Shown here piece after piece: positions 6,038 through 13,837 of a stretch of 40,901 nt of DNA. The notes under the pieces are model-generated. The model searched no databases. It worked only from the letters and a program-made list of their open reading frames with translations, and was not told the origin of the DNA. This DNA comes from Alphaproteobacteria bacterium RIFCSPHIGHO2_12_FULL_66_14. GTDB taxonomy: Bacteria > Pseudomonadota > Alphaproteobacteria > Reyranellales > Reyranellaceae. The stretch covers positions 11,495 through 52,395 of the forward strand of contig MEMN01000057.1 of assembly GCA_001767945.1 (NCBI GenBank). Direction: 5' to 3'. A program made the translations under genes and the position numbers. Each line of letters opens with the position of its first letter. The first letter of the stretch is position 1.

Positions 6038-6328
6038 CTAACGATGCAATGCCTTCAGCGCCACGTCGGGGGCGGTCGCCACGATCTTGAGCAGGGCGGC
6101 GGCCGGACCGGTCGGCACGCAGCGCTTCTGCTCCCAGTTCTGCAGCGTCCTGACGCTGACGCGCATCACGCGGGCGAACTCGCTCTGGCTGAGGCCGGTG
6201 CGTTCGCGCACGCCCTTGACGTTGGGCGCAGCGACCTTGAATTGCCGCGAGGGACGGGCCTTGCCCCTGGAGATGGCGGCAGCCTCCTTGAGGCTGGTGA
6301 CGAGGTCCGCGAAAAGCTTCTTTTCCAT
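6038..6328 (-). CDS. HTH antitoxin, HigA/NadS-like
   Basis: 96 residues. A central Lys/Arg-rich linker (RGKARPSRQFKV) precedes a classic XRE helix-turn-helix: VRERTGLSQSEFARVMRVSV then RTLQNWEQKR, with the recognition helix at about residues 57-68. This is the usual form of antitoxins paired with RelE/HigB toxins of the type next to it. It starts one base after the toxin stop (TAG-G-ATG), so the pair is translationally coupled, toxin first. It likely binds the palindrome at 6651-6671 and represses the operon. Confidence 0.85.
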   Translation of the reverse strand: MEKKLFADLVTSLKEAAAISRGKARPSRQFKVAAPNVKGVRERTGLSQSEFARVMRVSVRTLQNWEQKRCVPTGPAAALLKIVATAPDVALKALHR

Positions 6329-6329
6329 C

Positions 6330-6641
6330 CTACAACTCCTTGACCAGCCGGCGCAGAATGGCCGTCTCGGCGGCCGTCAGATTGTCTTTCTGCGATTTGG
6401 GGTAGGCGACCAGCATCAGGATGTGACTGTCGCTTCTGACCCAATAATAGATCGCCCGAATGCCACCGCTCTTGCCCCGCCCCTTGATGGCATAGCGAAT
6501 CTTGCGAATGCTACCGCCGCCCCGGATCAGATCACCCCGCTCGGGATCTAGGGCGAGTTCGGCCTGCAGACCGGCGTATTCATCGTCCGACAGCAGCGTC
6601 GTGATCTGGCGCGTGAAGGTCGGTGTCTCGATGAACAGCAC
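6330..6641 (-). CDS. RelE/HigB-family toxin
   Basis: 103 residues. The sequence follows the HigB/RelE toxin pattern: MLFIETPTFTRQI at the start, LALDPERGDLIRGGGSIRKI, then GRGKSGGIRAIYYWV (the basic strand that carries the RNA-cleaving residues), HILMLVAYPKSQKDNLT and a final helix. It is expected to be a ribosome-associated mRNA endonuclease; activity is inferred. The start is GTG at 6641, as the family begins with M-x-FIET. There is no Shine-Dalgarno sequence and the promoter region lies immediately upstream, so translation may be nearly leaderless. Partner: the antitoxin at 6038-6328. Confidence 0.85.
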   Translation of the reverse strand: MLFIETPTFTRQITTLLSDDEYAGLQAELALDPERGDLIRGGGSIRKIRYAIKGRGKSGGIRAIYYWVRSDSHILMLVAYPKSQKDNLTAAETAILRRLVKEL

Positions 6642-6650
6642 CGGCGCAGG

Positions 6651-6671
6651 CTATACGCTAGCCGCGTATAG
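6651..6671. promoter_or_regulatory. Palindromic operator of the 6330-6641/6038-6328 TA operon
   Basis: CTATACGC (6651-6658), five bases, GCGTATAG (6664-6671): a perfect eight-base inverted repeat ending ten bases before the toxin GTG. On the minus strand it contains a TATAGC-like -10 with TTGATC upstream, so repressor binding would block the promoter. Confidence 0.6.
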
Positions 6672-6741
6672 ATCAAGTAGTCGTCGCCAGACTGCCCGAT
6701 CTGCTTCGGCAGGGACGGCAGCGCCAGCCCGGCGTCCCGCC

Positions 6742-7353
6742 TCAGTAGATCGTCGCCTTCATGTGCTGCGGATAGTTGCGGTCGTAGCTCTCGGCGTCGA
6801 AGCCTTCCTGCAGCGCCTTCATGATCGTGCCGCTGCTGGGCAGCGTCCCACCCGCGACGTGACGGGCGGGGTCCCACAGCCGGGAGCGGACGAGCGCCTT
6901 GGGGCACTGGGTGTAGACGCGCTCCGCCGTGATCACGATGACGCTGCGCGGCGGCTTGCCCTCCATGGTGAAGGAGGCGCAGAGCTCGGGATCGACGCTG
7001 ATCCGCGCCCGGCCGTTGATGCGCAGCGTCCGGCCCTCGCCCGGGATCAGGAACAGCAGCGCGATGCGCGGGTCGCGCACCAGGTTGCGCAACGTATCGA
7101 TGCGGTTGTTGCCGCGCCGGTCGGGCAGCATGACGGTGCGAGCGTCGACCACGCGCACGAAGCCCGCCGGATCGCCGCGCGGCGTGCAGTCCAGCCCCTC
7201 GGGACCCGAGGTGGCCAGGACGACGAAGGGTGAGGTCTCGATGAAGCGGCGGTAGTGTTCGGAGATGTGGTCGATCTCCTTGAACACAGCGGGGCCGGCG
7301 GGCTGGCCGTACAGCGCCTCGAGTTCGGCTTCGGAGGTGACGAAATGCGGCAT
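6742..7353 (-). CDS. PPOX-class FMN flavoprotein (MSMEG_1061-like)
   Basis: 203 residues with the split-barrel flavin-binding fold of the pyridoxamine 5'-phosphate oxidase superfamily. Recognisable segments are FIETSPFVVLATSGPEGLD, CTPRGDPAGFVRVVD, LPDRRGNNRIDTLRNLVRDP, IALLFLIPGEGRTLRINGRA and the late CPKALVRSRLWDP. These belong to the subgroup annotated as MSMEG_1061-like FMN-dependent proteins. Members bind FMN or F420, and the physiological substrate is generally unknown. The start at 7353 gives MPHFVTSEAELEALYG, the normal family opening. It diverges from the VOC gene at 7435 with an 81-bp shared control region. Confidence 0.85.
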   Translation of the reverse strand: MPHFVTSEAELEALYGQPAGPAVFKEIDHISEHYRRFIETSPFVVLATSGPEGLDCTPRGDPAGFVRVVDARTVMLPDRRGNNRIDTLRNLVRDPRIALLFLIPGEGRTLRINGRARISVDPELCASFTMEGKPPRSVIVITAERVYTQCPKALVRSRLWDPARHVAGGTLPSSGTIMKALQEGFDAESYDRNYPQHMKATIY

Positions 7354-7391
7354 GGTTTTCTCTCTTTGCCGGTTCAGTCGATTGCCGTTGA

Positions 7392-7399
7392 AGTATAAT
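7392..7399. promoter_or_regulatory. Overlapping divergent -10 elements
   Basis: The plus strand carries TATAAT (7394-7399) before the VOC gene. The minus strand carries TATACT (7397-7392) before the PPOX gene. No clear -35 is seen on either side. Tentative. Confidence 0.3.
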
Positions 7400-7434
7400 C
7401 AAACATATCGTCTTCCCACAGCCTGGGTTTTCCG

Positions 7435-7839
7435 ATGACACCGATGATCAACATCGACGTGCCGGATGTCGAGGCCGGCTCAAGCTTCTACACCGGGGCG
7501 TTCGGCCTCAGCGTCGGCCGTCGCTTCGGCACGGGCTTCGTCGAGCTTCTGGGATGGCCGGCGCCGGTCTATCTCCTGGCCAAGGCCGCCGGCACCGTGG
7601 GCGCCGGCGGCGACCTCAGGCGCTACGAGCGGCATTGGACGCCCGTGCACCTCGACGTCATCGTGGAGGACGTGGATGCGGCCGTCGCGCGGGCGGTCGG
7701 CGCGGGCGCCGTGATCGAGGCCGCGGCGAAGGACACGGCCTACGGCCGGATCGCCATGCTGGCGGATCCGTTCGGCCACGGGATCTGCGTGCTGCAGTTC
7801 AATGACAAGGGCTACGACGCGCTCCTCGAAACGGACTGA
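7435..7839 (+). CDS. VOC (glyoxalase/bleomycin-resistance) family protein
   Basis: 134 residues, one pair of beta-alpha-beta-beta-beta modules: MINIDVPDVEAGSSFYTGAF opens the first, HWTPVHLDVIVEDVDAAVAR the second, and AMLADPFGHGICVLQF closes it. Candidate metal ligands of the vicinal oxygen chelate fold (His and Glu positions) are only partly kept: His63-type HLDV is present and the C-terminal Glu position is occupied by Gln/Val. It could be a dioxygenase-like, lyase-like or simply ligand-binding member. The ATG at 7435 lacks a strong ribosome-binding site. No partner gene defines the substrate. Confidence 0.75.
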   Translation: MTPMINIDVPDVEAGSSFYTGAFGLSVGRRFGTGFVELLGWPAPVYLLAKAAGTVGAGGDLRRYERHWTPVHLDVIVEDVDAAVARAVGAGAVIEAAAKDTAYGRIAMLADPFGHGICVLQFNDKGYDALLETD

Positions 7840-7942
7840 CGCCGGAACGTCCGGGACGGCGCCGCGCGCATTCACTTCGCCGGATCGCGATGCTACCTAG
7901 CATCCTGCGAACCTGAGCAACCTACTCTCGCAGGAGGAAGCG

Positions 7943-9664
7943 ATGGCAGCCCCATTCGATCTGGTCGTACGCAACGGCACCGTGCTCGACGGCACCGGAG
8001 CTGAGCCGCGCGAAGCGGACGTCGCGATAAAAGACGGCCGCATCGCCGCCGTCGGCAAGATTGCCGGCGCCGGGCGCGAGGAGATCGACGCCAAGGGTCT
8101 CGCGGTGACGCCGGGCTTCGTCGACATCCACACACATTATGACGGGCAGGCGACCTGGGACGATCGCTTCACGCCCTCCTCCGGCCATGGCGTGACCACG
8201 GTGCTGATGGGCAATTGCGGCGTGGGCTTCGCGCCCTGCCGGCCCGAGGATCGCGACACGCTGATCAAGGTCATGGAGGGCGTCGAGGACATTCCCGAGA
8301 TCGTGATGCGCGAAGGCGTGCCGTGGAACTGGCAGAGCTTCCCCGACTATCTCGACGCGCTTCAGGCGCGGCGCTGCGACATCGATTTCGCCACCCAGGT
8401 GCCGCATGCACCAGTGCGCGTCTTCGTCATGGGCCAGCGCGGCGTCGACCGCGAGCCCGCGACGGCTGGGGACATGGCGGCGATGAGCGCCCTCGTCGAG
8501 GAAGGCGTGAACGCGGGTGCGCTCGGTTTCTCGACCTCGCGCTCGCTGTTCCACCGCACCTCCGAGGGTGTGCTGACGCCCACCATCACCGCGGCGGAAG
8601 AGGAGCTGACGGCGATCGCGCGCGGCCTCGGCCGGGCGGGCAAGGGCGTGATCCAGCTGCTCGACGACTTCGCCGACACGACGACCGAGGGTTCGACGGA
8701 GTTCGCCATGCTGCGCCGCCTGGTCGAGGCGTCGGGCCGGCCGCTCTCCTTCACCCTGCTCGACATCTCGATCTATCCCAACCGCTGGCAGACCCTGTTG
8801 CGCGAGGTCGATCGCGCCAACCGCGACGGGCTCGCGATCCGCGGCCAGGTGGCGGCGCGGCCGGTGGCGCTGCTCTACGGGCTGGAACTGTCGTTCCATC
8901 CCTTCTCGACCTGCCCCAGTTATCGCGAGGTCGAGGGGCTGCCGCTCGAGGGGAAGCTCGCGCGGCTGCGTGAGCCGGCGATGAAGGCGCGGCTGCTTGG
9001 CGAGCAGCCGGTCTATCGCAATCCGCAGATGCTGGCCTTCATGCGCAGCGTCGCCAACATGTTCGCGCTGGGCGACCCGCCCAACTACACGCCGCCGGCC
9101 GCCGAGCGGCTCGATGCGCGGGCGGCGGTGCTGGGCGTCTCGCCGCTCGAGCTCGCCTACGACCTGCTGGCCGAGGGCGACGGCCGCACCATCCTGTTCC
9201 ATCCCGGCGCCAACTACACCGACTGCTCCGACGCCAACATGGCCGCCATGCTGCGCGATCCCAACACGGTGATCGCGCTGGGCGACGGCGGCGCGCACTA
9301 CGGGCTGATCTGCGACGCGAGCTACACGACGCACGCGCTCACCTACTGGATGCGCGACCGCAAGGGCGAACGCCTGCCGCTTGGCTGGACGGTGCAGCAG
9401 CTCACGGACGCGCCTGCGCGCGCGGTCGGTCTCGGCGATCGCGGCCGGCTCACGCTGGGCTACAAGGCCGACATCAACGTGATCGACCTGGAGCGGCTCA
9501 AGGTTTCGGCGCCGCATCCGGTGCACAACCTGCCGGGCGGCGGGCGGCGGCTGGAACAGAAGGCCGAGGGCTATCGCGCCACGATCGTGGGCGGCCAGGT
9601 GACCTATCGCGACGGCGCGTTCACCGGCGCGCTGCCGGGCCGGCTGGTGCGCGGGGCGCGGTAG
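7943..9664 (+). CDS. N-acyl-D-amino-acid deacylase-type amidohydrolase
   Basis: 573 residues. The N-terminal small beta domain ([20 protein letters not shown]) leads into the metal motif [11 protein letters not shown] (His63, His65) and GNCGVGFAP (Cys92), typical of D-aminoacylase/dihydroorotase-like enzymes. Later come FLDLAL-region strands, the metal or catalytic Asp segment [10 protein letters not shown], and the C-terminal [14 protein letters not shown] closing the composite beta domain. The enzyme hydrolyses N-acyl-D-amino acids or related amides in the cytoplasm; no signal peptide is seen. AGGAGG lies seven bases before ATG 7943. It is longer than classical D-aminoacylases (about 480) and matches the 570-residue subgroup with an inserted segment. 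The precise substrate is unknown. Confidence 0.88.
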   Translation: MAAPFDLVVRNGTVLDGTGAEPREADVAIKDGRIAAVGKIAGAGREEIDAKGLAVTPGFVDIHTHYDGQATWDDRFTPSSGHGVTTVLMGNCGVGFAPCRPEDRDTLIKVMEGVEDIPEIVMREGVPWNWQSFPDYLDALQARRCDIDFATQVPHAPVRVFVMGQRGVDREPATAGDMAAMSALVEEGVNAGALGFSTSRSLFHRTSEGVLTPTITAAEEELTAIARGLGRAGKGVIQLLDDFADTTTEGSTEFAMLRRLVEASGRPLSFTLLDISIYPNRWQTLLREVDRANRDGLAIRGQVAARPVALLYGLELSFHPFSTCPSYREVEGLPLEGKLARLREPAMKARLLGEQPVYRNPQMLAFMRSVANMFALGDPPNYTPPAAERLDARAAVLGVSPLELAYDLLAEGDGRTILFHPGANYTDCSDANMAAMLRDPNTVIALGDGGAHYGLICDASYTTHALTYWMRDRKGERLPLGWTVQQLTDAPARAVGLGDRGRLTLGYKADINVIDLERLKVSAPHPVHNLPGGGRRLEQKAEGYRATIVGGQVTYRDGAFTGALPGRLVRGAR

Positions 9665-9672
9665 GCTCTCAA

Positions 9673-9734
9673 TCTTCCGGACCGCGAGCGTCCCGCTCGC
9701 TCATGAGCGCGCAGGATGCGCGCGGTCCGGAAGA
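9673..9734. repeat. REP-like three-way-junction element B
   Basis: Outer stem TCTTCCGGACC (9673-9683) / GGTCCGGAAGA (9724-9734) encloses hairpins GCGAGCG-TCC-CGCTCGC (9684-9700) and GCGCGC-AGGAT-GCGCGC (9707-9723), separated by TCATGA (9701-9706). All stems are perfect. It has the same plan as element A at 4755-4818 with different stem sequences. It fills the gap between two convergent genes and may also help end both transcripts. Confidence 0.8.
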
Positions 9735-9747
9735 GCATGAACGCACG

Positions 9748-11403
9748 CTACCTCAGCGCAAACCCTTCATACCCGTTGGCCGCGATCTCCTCGCACTTCT
9801 GGCGGTATTTCGGCGCACCGCCGGCGTAGGCCATGAAGGTGCGCTTGAGGCGGCCGGGGACGTTCTTGTTGACGCCGGTCATCCAGGAATCGACCTGCAT
9901 GGCGAGCAACCGCGAGCCGGTGTCGTGGACATGAGCGGTCCACTCCTCCTCCGCCTGCGGCGTCGCCTCGACGCGCGCCAGGCCCTTGCTGCGCATGTGG
10001 TCGAGCAGCGTGGTGACGAAATCGACGTTCTGCTCGATGCAGCGCGGAATGTTGCAGAAGGTCGCGGCATTGTGCGGGCCGACCAGGGTCAGCATGTTGG
10101 GGAAGCCCTCGACGTTGAGCCCGAGATAAGTGTGCGGGCCGTCGGCCCACTTCTGTCTGAGCTTCTGGCCGCCGCGGCCGGTGATGTCGATACGGTCGAA
10201 GGCGCCGGTGATGGCGTCGAAGCCGGTGGCGAAGATGATCATGTCGAAGTCGTGGTGCGTGTCGCTGGTCCTGATGCCGGTGGCGTCGATGCGCTCGATC
10301 GGCGTCTCGCGCAGGTCGACCAGCTTCACGTTGGGCTGGTTATAGACCTCGAAGTAGCCGCTCTCGAGCGGCACGCGGCGGGTGCCGTAGCCGTGGTTGG
10401 CGGGAATGAGCTTGTCGGCGATCTTCTGGTCCTTCAGGCGGGCGCGGGTCTTCTTGATGACGAAGGCCGTCATCGCGTCGTTGGCCGCCTTGTCCATCAG
10501 CACGTCGCGGAAGTTGCCCTGCCAGAAGGCGAAGCCCGGCATGGCATAGAGCTTCTCGAAGAAGGCCTCGCGCTCCTCGGGCGTCACCTCGGTGGCGTGG
10601 CGCGGGTCAGCGGTGTGAATAAAGCAGCCCCAGTTGTCCCGGCACTGGGCGAAGATCTCGGCGTAGCGGGCGCGGATCTCTTCCATCTCCGACGGCGCAA
10701 TTTTGCTGTTGCGTAGCGGCGTGCACCAGTTGGGCGTGCGCTGGAACACGGTGAGATGGCCCACGGTCTTGGCGATCTCGGTGATGGCCTGCACGCCCGA
10801 GGCGCCGGTGCCGATCACGGCGACGCGCTTGCCTTCGAAGCTGACGGGATGATGCGGCCACAGGCCGGTGTGATAGGCCTCGCCCTTGAAGTCGCTGGCG
10901 CCCGGGATCACCGGCATGGTCGGGGCCGAGAGCGGGCCGACCGCGGTGATCAGGAAGCGCGCGCGGGCCGCGCCACCGTTCTCGAACGTCACCTCCCATT
11001 CGCCCGCCGCGTCGTCCCAGGTGGCGGCCTTCACGCGGGCGTTAAAAGTGATGTCGCGGCGCAGGTCGAACTTGTCGGCGAGGAAGTTGCAGTAGCGCAA
11101 ATTGTCGGGCTGGCCGGAGAAGTGCTCGGACCAGCTCCACTCCTTCAGCACCTCCGGCGAGAAGGAGAAGCCGTAGGTCCAGCTCTCCGAATCGAAGCGG
11201 CAGCCGGGATAGCGGTTCCAGTACCAGGTGCCGCCGACGTCGGCACCGGCCTCGAAGACGCGGGCCTTGAAGCCCATCTGGCGCAGCTTCAGGAGCTGGT
11301 ACATGCCCGAGAGGCCCGCACCGATGACGACGGCGTCCCAGCGCTCGATCGGGTCGCTTGTCGCCGCGTCGCGCGGACGCGCTTTCTCAGCCGCGATGGT
11401 CAT
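9748..11403 (-). CDS. Baeyer-Villiger-type flavin monooxygenase
   Basis: 551 residues with two Rossmann folds: VVIGAGLSG (FAD, about residues 26-33) with GGTWYWNRYPGCRFDSES, and VAVIGTGASGVQ (NADPH, about 195-205). Between them FKGEAYHTGLWP (172-183) is the Baeyer-Villiger fingerprint FxGxxxHxxxW(P/D). The late FATGFDAITGAF segment is also typical. Members convert ketones to esters or lactones with NADPH and O2. The sequence resembles cyclohexanone/steroid monooxygenase-like enzymes, but the substrate cannot be read. ATG 11403 has GAGGAT about six bases upstream. Paired hairpins at 11422-11456 separate it from the upstream tfoX-like gene. Confidence 0.88.
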   Translation of the reverse strand: MTIAAEKARPRDAATSDPIERWDAVVIGAGLSGMYQLLKLRQMGFKARVFEAGADVGGTWYWNRYPGCRFDSESWTYGFSFSPEVLKEWSWSEHFSGQPDNLRYCNFLADKFDLRRDITFNARVKAATWDDAAGEWEVTFENGGAARARFLITAVGPLSAPTMPVIPGASDFKGEAYHTGLWPHHPVSFEGKRVAVIGTGASGVQAITEIAKTVGHLTVFQRTPNWCTPLRNSKIAPSEMEEIRARYAEIFAQCRDNWGCFIHTADPRHATEVTPEEREAFFEKLYAMPGFAFWQGNFRDVLMDKAANDAMTAFVIKKTRARLKDQKIADKLIPANHGYGTRRVPLESGYFEVYNQPNVKLVDLRETPIERIDATGIRTSDTHHDFDMIIFATGFDAITGAFDRIDITGRGGQKLRQKWADGPHTYLGLNVEGFPNMLTLVGPHNAATFCNIPRCIEQNVDFVTTLLDHMRSKGLARVEATPQAEEEWTAHVHDTGSRLLAMQVDSWMTGVNKNVPGRLKRTFMAYAGGAPKYRQKCEEIAANGYEGFALR

Positions 11404-11421
11404 GGCGAATCCTCATTTGCA

Positions 11422-11456
11422 GGCCGCCAGTATAGCGGCCCAGGGACCGCTGTCCC
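11422..11456. terminator. Two tandem hairpins between TfoX-like and monooxygenase genes
   Basis: GGCCGC (11422-11427) pairs with GCGGCC (11435-11440), and GGGAC (11443-11447) with GTCCC (11452-11456). They sit just after the stop of the minus-strand TfoX-like gene. There is no T run; a terminator role is only possible. Confidence 0.3.
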
Positions 11457-11459
11457 CGG

Positions 11460-11786
11460 CTACTTCGGCGGCAGCTTGCCCACGAAGCGCGTGGCGAGAT
11501 CGACCCAGCGCCGCAGCTCGGGGGCGGGAGCGGCTCCTGCGTCGACCCAGACGAAGCCGCGCATCGGCCGGCCGGTGATGTCCATGGGTCGCGCCCCCTT
11601 GCGCGACAGGGCCTCGGCCTCGAGCGCCGGGCCGACGCGGAACATGTAGCGCCCGACCTCGACGCCACAGAGCATGTTGCCGCGCAGCATCCAGCAGATG
11701 CCGCCGAACATCTTCTTTTCCGAAATGCCGGTGCGGCGCTTCATGACACCGCGCAGGCGGTCGGCGAGATCGGCATCAAAAGGCAT
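11460..11786 (-). CDS. TfoX/Sxy N-terminal domain protein
   Basis: 108 residues: LADRLRGVMKRRTGISEKKM then FGGICWMLRGNMLCGVEVG, MFRVGPA, MDITGRPMRGFVWVD. This is the TfoX N-terminal domain (KKMFGG...M..G...) without the C-terminal domain found in competence regulators. Stand-alone versions are common in alphaproteobacteria and have no settled role, so a competence function should not be assumed. GGAGGG precedes ATG 11786 by five bases. The upstream channel-like gene on the same strand ends 20 bp before the start, so they may be co-transcribed. Confidence 0.8.
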   Translation of the reverse strand: MPFDADLADRLRGVMKRRTGISEKKMFGGICWMLRGNMLCGVEVGRYMFRVGPALEAEALSRKGARPMDITGRPMRGFVWVDAGAAPAPELRRWVDLATRFVGKLPPK

Positions 11787-11806
11787 ACATACCCTCCTCC
11801 GACAAT

Positions 11807-12490
11807 TCAGCCCCCTTGGCGCTCGCGGCCGTACAGGTTGGCCAGCCGCGCGATCAGGAAGGCCACGTACATCACGCCCAGCACCTGCTCGATCACGATC
11901 AGGGCGCGCGCCATCGGCGTGGCCGGCGTGATCTCACCGAAGCCGGTCGAGGTCAGCACCGTGAAGGAGAAGTACATCAGGTCCGGCCAGTTGAGGCGGC
12001 CCTCCGGTCCGTTGCCGACGGTGGCATTAAAGGCATGCGCCTCGAAGAGCTGCAGCAGGGCGAACAGGCTGGCGAAGGTGAAGGCGATCAGGATGTAGGC
12101 GGCGACGGCGCCGAACACCTTGTCGGTGGTGATGGTCCGCCGGTCGAGCACATAGCGCAGCAGCGCCACGGTGACGGTGCCGATGAAGACGGAGATGGCG
12201 GCGAGCGCCAGCGGTCGGATCCAGGTCTCGCCCAGGCGGTCGACCACCAGCGCGTCGACCGTGAGGAAGGCGAGCGCCGCCAGCCCCCAGACGAACGGCT
12301 GCCGCACACGCAGCGCCCACACGGCCAGCACGAGGATCGTAAACAGGCTGACGGCCAAGGTCGTGGCACCGACCATCGAGCCCGAGAGCAGCGGATTGAG
12401 CAGGATGAACACGCAGAGCACGACCACCAGCACGCTGCAGCGGTTGCGCCGCGCATAGGCGATGCGGCGCAGGACGCGGCTGCGGATCAT
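11807..12490 (-). CDS. Potassium-channel-like membrane protein
   Basis: 227 residues from ATG 12490. Several hydrophobic segments precede a C-terminal pore module: a helix (AAYILIAFTFASLFALLQLF), a pore loop with TSTGFGEITP at residues 180-189, and a last helix (ALIVIEQVLGVMYVAFLIA). The filter reads TGFG where TVGYG is canonical, a variant of two-helix ion-channel families. The N-terminal helices resemble those of small bacterial channel proteins lacking a clear voltage-sensor arginine ladder. Ion selectivity is inferred. The frame stays open to a further Met at 12580, but that extension (basic, His/Arg-rich, no conservation seen) is less likely. No ligand-binding domain is present. Confidence 0.75.
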   Translation of the reverse strand: MIRSRVLRRIAYARRNRCSVLVVVLCVFILLNPLLSGSMVGATTLAVSLFTILVLAVWALRVRQPFVWGLAALAFLTVDALVVDRLGETWIRPLALAAISVFIGTVTVALLRYVLDRRTITTDKVFGAVAAYILIAFTFASLFALLQLFEAHAFNATVGNGPEGRLNWPDLMYFSFTVLTSTGFGEITPATPMARALIVIEQVLGVMYVAFLIARLANLYGRERQGG

Positions 12491-12614
12491 GTTCCCGCGG
12501 CCATCGCCAGGGCGCAGTCGATGTGGCTCGGCATGTCGGTCTCTCTCCCCCGTATCGGAGACCACTCTATCGGAAATCACTATGCCGGAAGGCAGGCCCG
12601 TCCGTCAGCCCGGG

Positions 12615-13007
12615 TCAGCCGCCATCCAATCCGGGCGGCAGGGCCTGCGCGTCCAGCCATTCGCGGGCGGCGTGCAGTTCGCGGAAGATCGCGAGCGGCC
12701 GGCGGACCTGCGCCGCCGCGGCGAAGATCTTGGCCTGGGCGTAGCTCTCGTCGGAGGCGGCGACGATGGCCACCGGCCCGATCTGGCCGTGCTGGGCGTA
12801 ATAGATGACGCGCTCGCCAAGGGCCTTCAGGTTCTCCTCGTTGAGTGCCGTCGGCGTATGCGTGATCTCGAAGATCTTGGCGTACGCCATGGCGCCATCG
12901 GCCGTGATGCCGGCGAAATACCGCTCGATGTCGGCCGGCGTGACGTCGTCCTTGGCGACCGCCACGACCAGCCGGGCAGGATGGGAGACCGTCCAATGCA
13001 CGGGCAT
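12615..13007 (-). CDS. Hypothetical protein, possible STAS/SpoIIAA-like fold
   Basis: 130 residues with alternating predicted strands and helices: HWTVSHPARLVVAVAKDDVT, PADIERYFAGITADGAMAYA, KIFEITHTPTALNEENLKAL, then VAIVAASDESYAQAKIFAAA and a C-terminal REWLDAQALPPG. The order (baseline strand, helix, strand, helix, AIVA strand, FRELHAAREWL helix) is like the SpoIIAA-like proteins of unknown role. That assignment is a fold guess. No signal peptide. ATG 13007 has no strong ribosome-binding site. Neighbours are unrelated. Confidence 0.55.
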   Translation of the reverse strand: MPVHWTVSHPARLVVAVAKDDVTPADIERYFAGITADGAMAYAKIFEITHTPTALNEENLKALGERVIYYAQHGQIGPVAIVAASDESYAQAKIFAAAAQVRRPLAIFRELHAAREWLDAQALPPGLDGG

Positions 13008-13083
13008 GTCCGGACCCTATCATCGCGAGCGGAATGCCACCACGATCAAGGCTGCGCAGGGTCTGCAGAAACCTCCGCGCGCG

Positions 13084-13353
13084 TCAGACCCGCATCAGCA
13101 GCGCCGCCACGACGCCCACGACGATGCCGCCGAGACAGAGGCCGAAGAAGGCGCCGAAGGCGATCAGGGCGCGCTTGAGATGGTGCCGGCCATCGTCGCT
13201 GAGTTCATGCCACTGCAGGCGGCGCGAAAAGAACGAGGTCCTGGGCACGTGGCCGGCGGCCTGGGCGCGGCGATGCACGATCACGAAATGGATCATGTGC
13301 CAGACGGCGCCGATAACGGCGGCGATGCCCAGCAGCCAGAACGGCGCGAACAT
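13084..13353 (-). CDS. Small two-helix membrane protein, unknown function
   Basis: 89 residues. One membrane helix at about residues 4-26 (APFWLLGIAAVIGAVWHMIH) and one at the C-terminus (about 64-87, FGAFFGLCLGGIVVGVVAAL) flank a basic cytoplasmic stretch. No recognised motif. It lies 76 bp downstream of the hypothetical gene at 12615-13007 in the opposite sense of that gene's flow (both are on the minus strand, this one upstream). Confidence 0.5.
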   Translation of the reverse strand: MFAPFWLLGIAAVIGAVWHMIHFVIVHRRAQAAGHVPRTSFFSRRLQWHELSDDGRHHLKRALIAFGAFFGLCLGGIVVGVVAALLMRV

Positions 13354-13489
13354 GAGCCAGATGGTGATGTCGGGATCTTCGACCAGGGTCTCTCCTCCGC
13401 ACCGCCGGCAACGGCCGGACGCGGTAGTGTCGGGCCGGGCGACTCACGCGGTCAAGCCGCGGCCCGCGGCCTGTGACCGACGTGTGTCA

Positions 13490-13533
13490 TCGCCGGATCG
13501 AAGCGGATTCGCCGGGTGTCGCCGGATTGAAGC
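13490..13533 (+). repeat. Short direct repeat upstream of the lipoprotein gene
   Basis: TCGCCGGATCGAAGC (13490-13504) and TCGCCGGATTGAAGC (13519-13533) are direct repeats 29 bases apart with one mismatch, 70-110 bases before the start at 13601. They could be regulator sites or chance in GC-rich DNA. Confidence 0.3.
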
Positions 13534-13600
13534 CCCATTTACGCCACATCGCCTCGTGATTCTGAATTTTTCCAGAAGTGCAAACGGGGAGTTTCACGTC

Positions 13601-13810
13601 ATGGCCAAGGTACTCGTTCTCACCGCCGTCCTTCTCGGTGTCACCGCCTGCGGCGACACCTGGGGCCAGCGCGCCGTGACCGGCGGCGGCATCGGCGCCG
13701 GTTCGGGCGCCCTGCTCGGCGCCGTGACGCCGCTCGGCGTCCTGCCGGGTGCGCTGATCGGCGGCGCGGTGGGCGCCGGCGTGGGTGCCGCGACCACACC
13801 GAAGCATTAG
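13601..13810 (+). CDS. Small lipoprotein with glycine-zipper segment
   Basis: 69 residues. MAKVLVLTAVLLGVTAC is a lipoprotein signal with lipobox VTAC (Cys17). The mature part is Gly/Ala-rich (GGGIGAGSGALLGA, then ALIGGAVGAGVGAATT), a glycine-zipper pattern seen in small outer-membrane and osmotic-stress lipoproteins. GGGGAG precedes ATG 13601. It would be anchored in the cell envelope. Function unknown beyond that. It converges on the gene at 13838 with 27 bp between the stops. Confidence 0.7.
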   Translation: MAKVLVLTAVLLGVTACGDTWGQRAVTGGGIGAGSGALLGAVTPLGVLPGALIGGAVGAGVGAATTPKH

Positions 13811-13837
13811 CCGACGACGACGTAGCGGACGACGGGC

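Noticed and set aside
7922-9526. 534-codon minus-strand frame across the amidohydrolase gene
   Set aside because: Antisense shadow of a gene with full metal-binding motifs; composition typical of spurious GC-rich frames.
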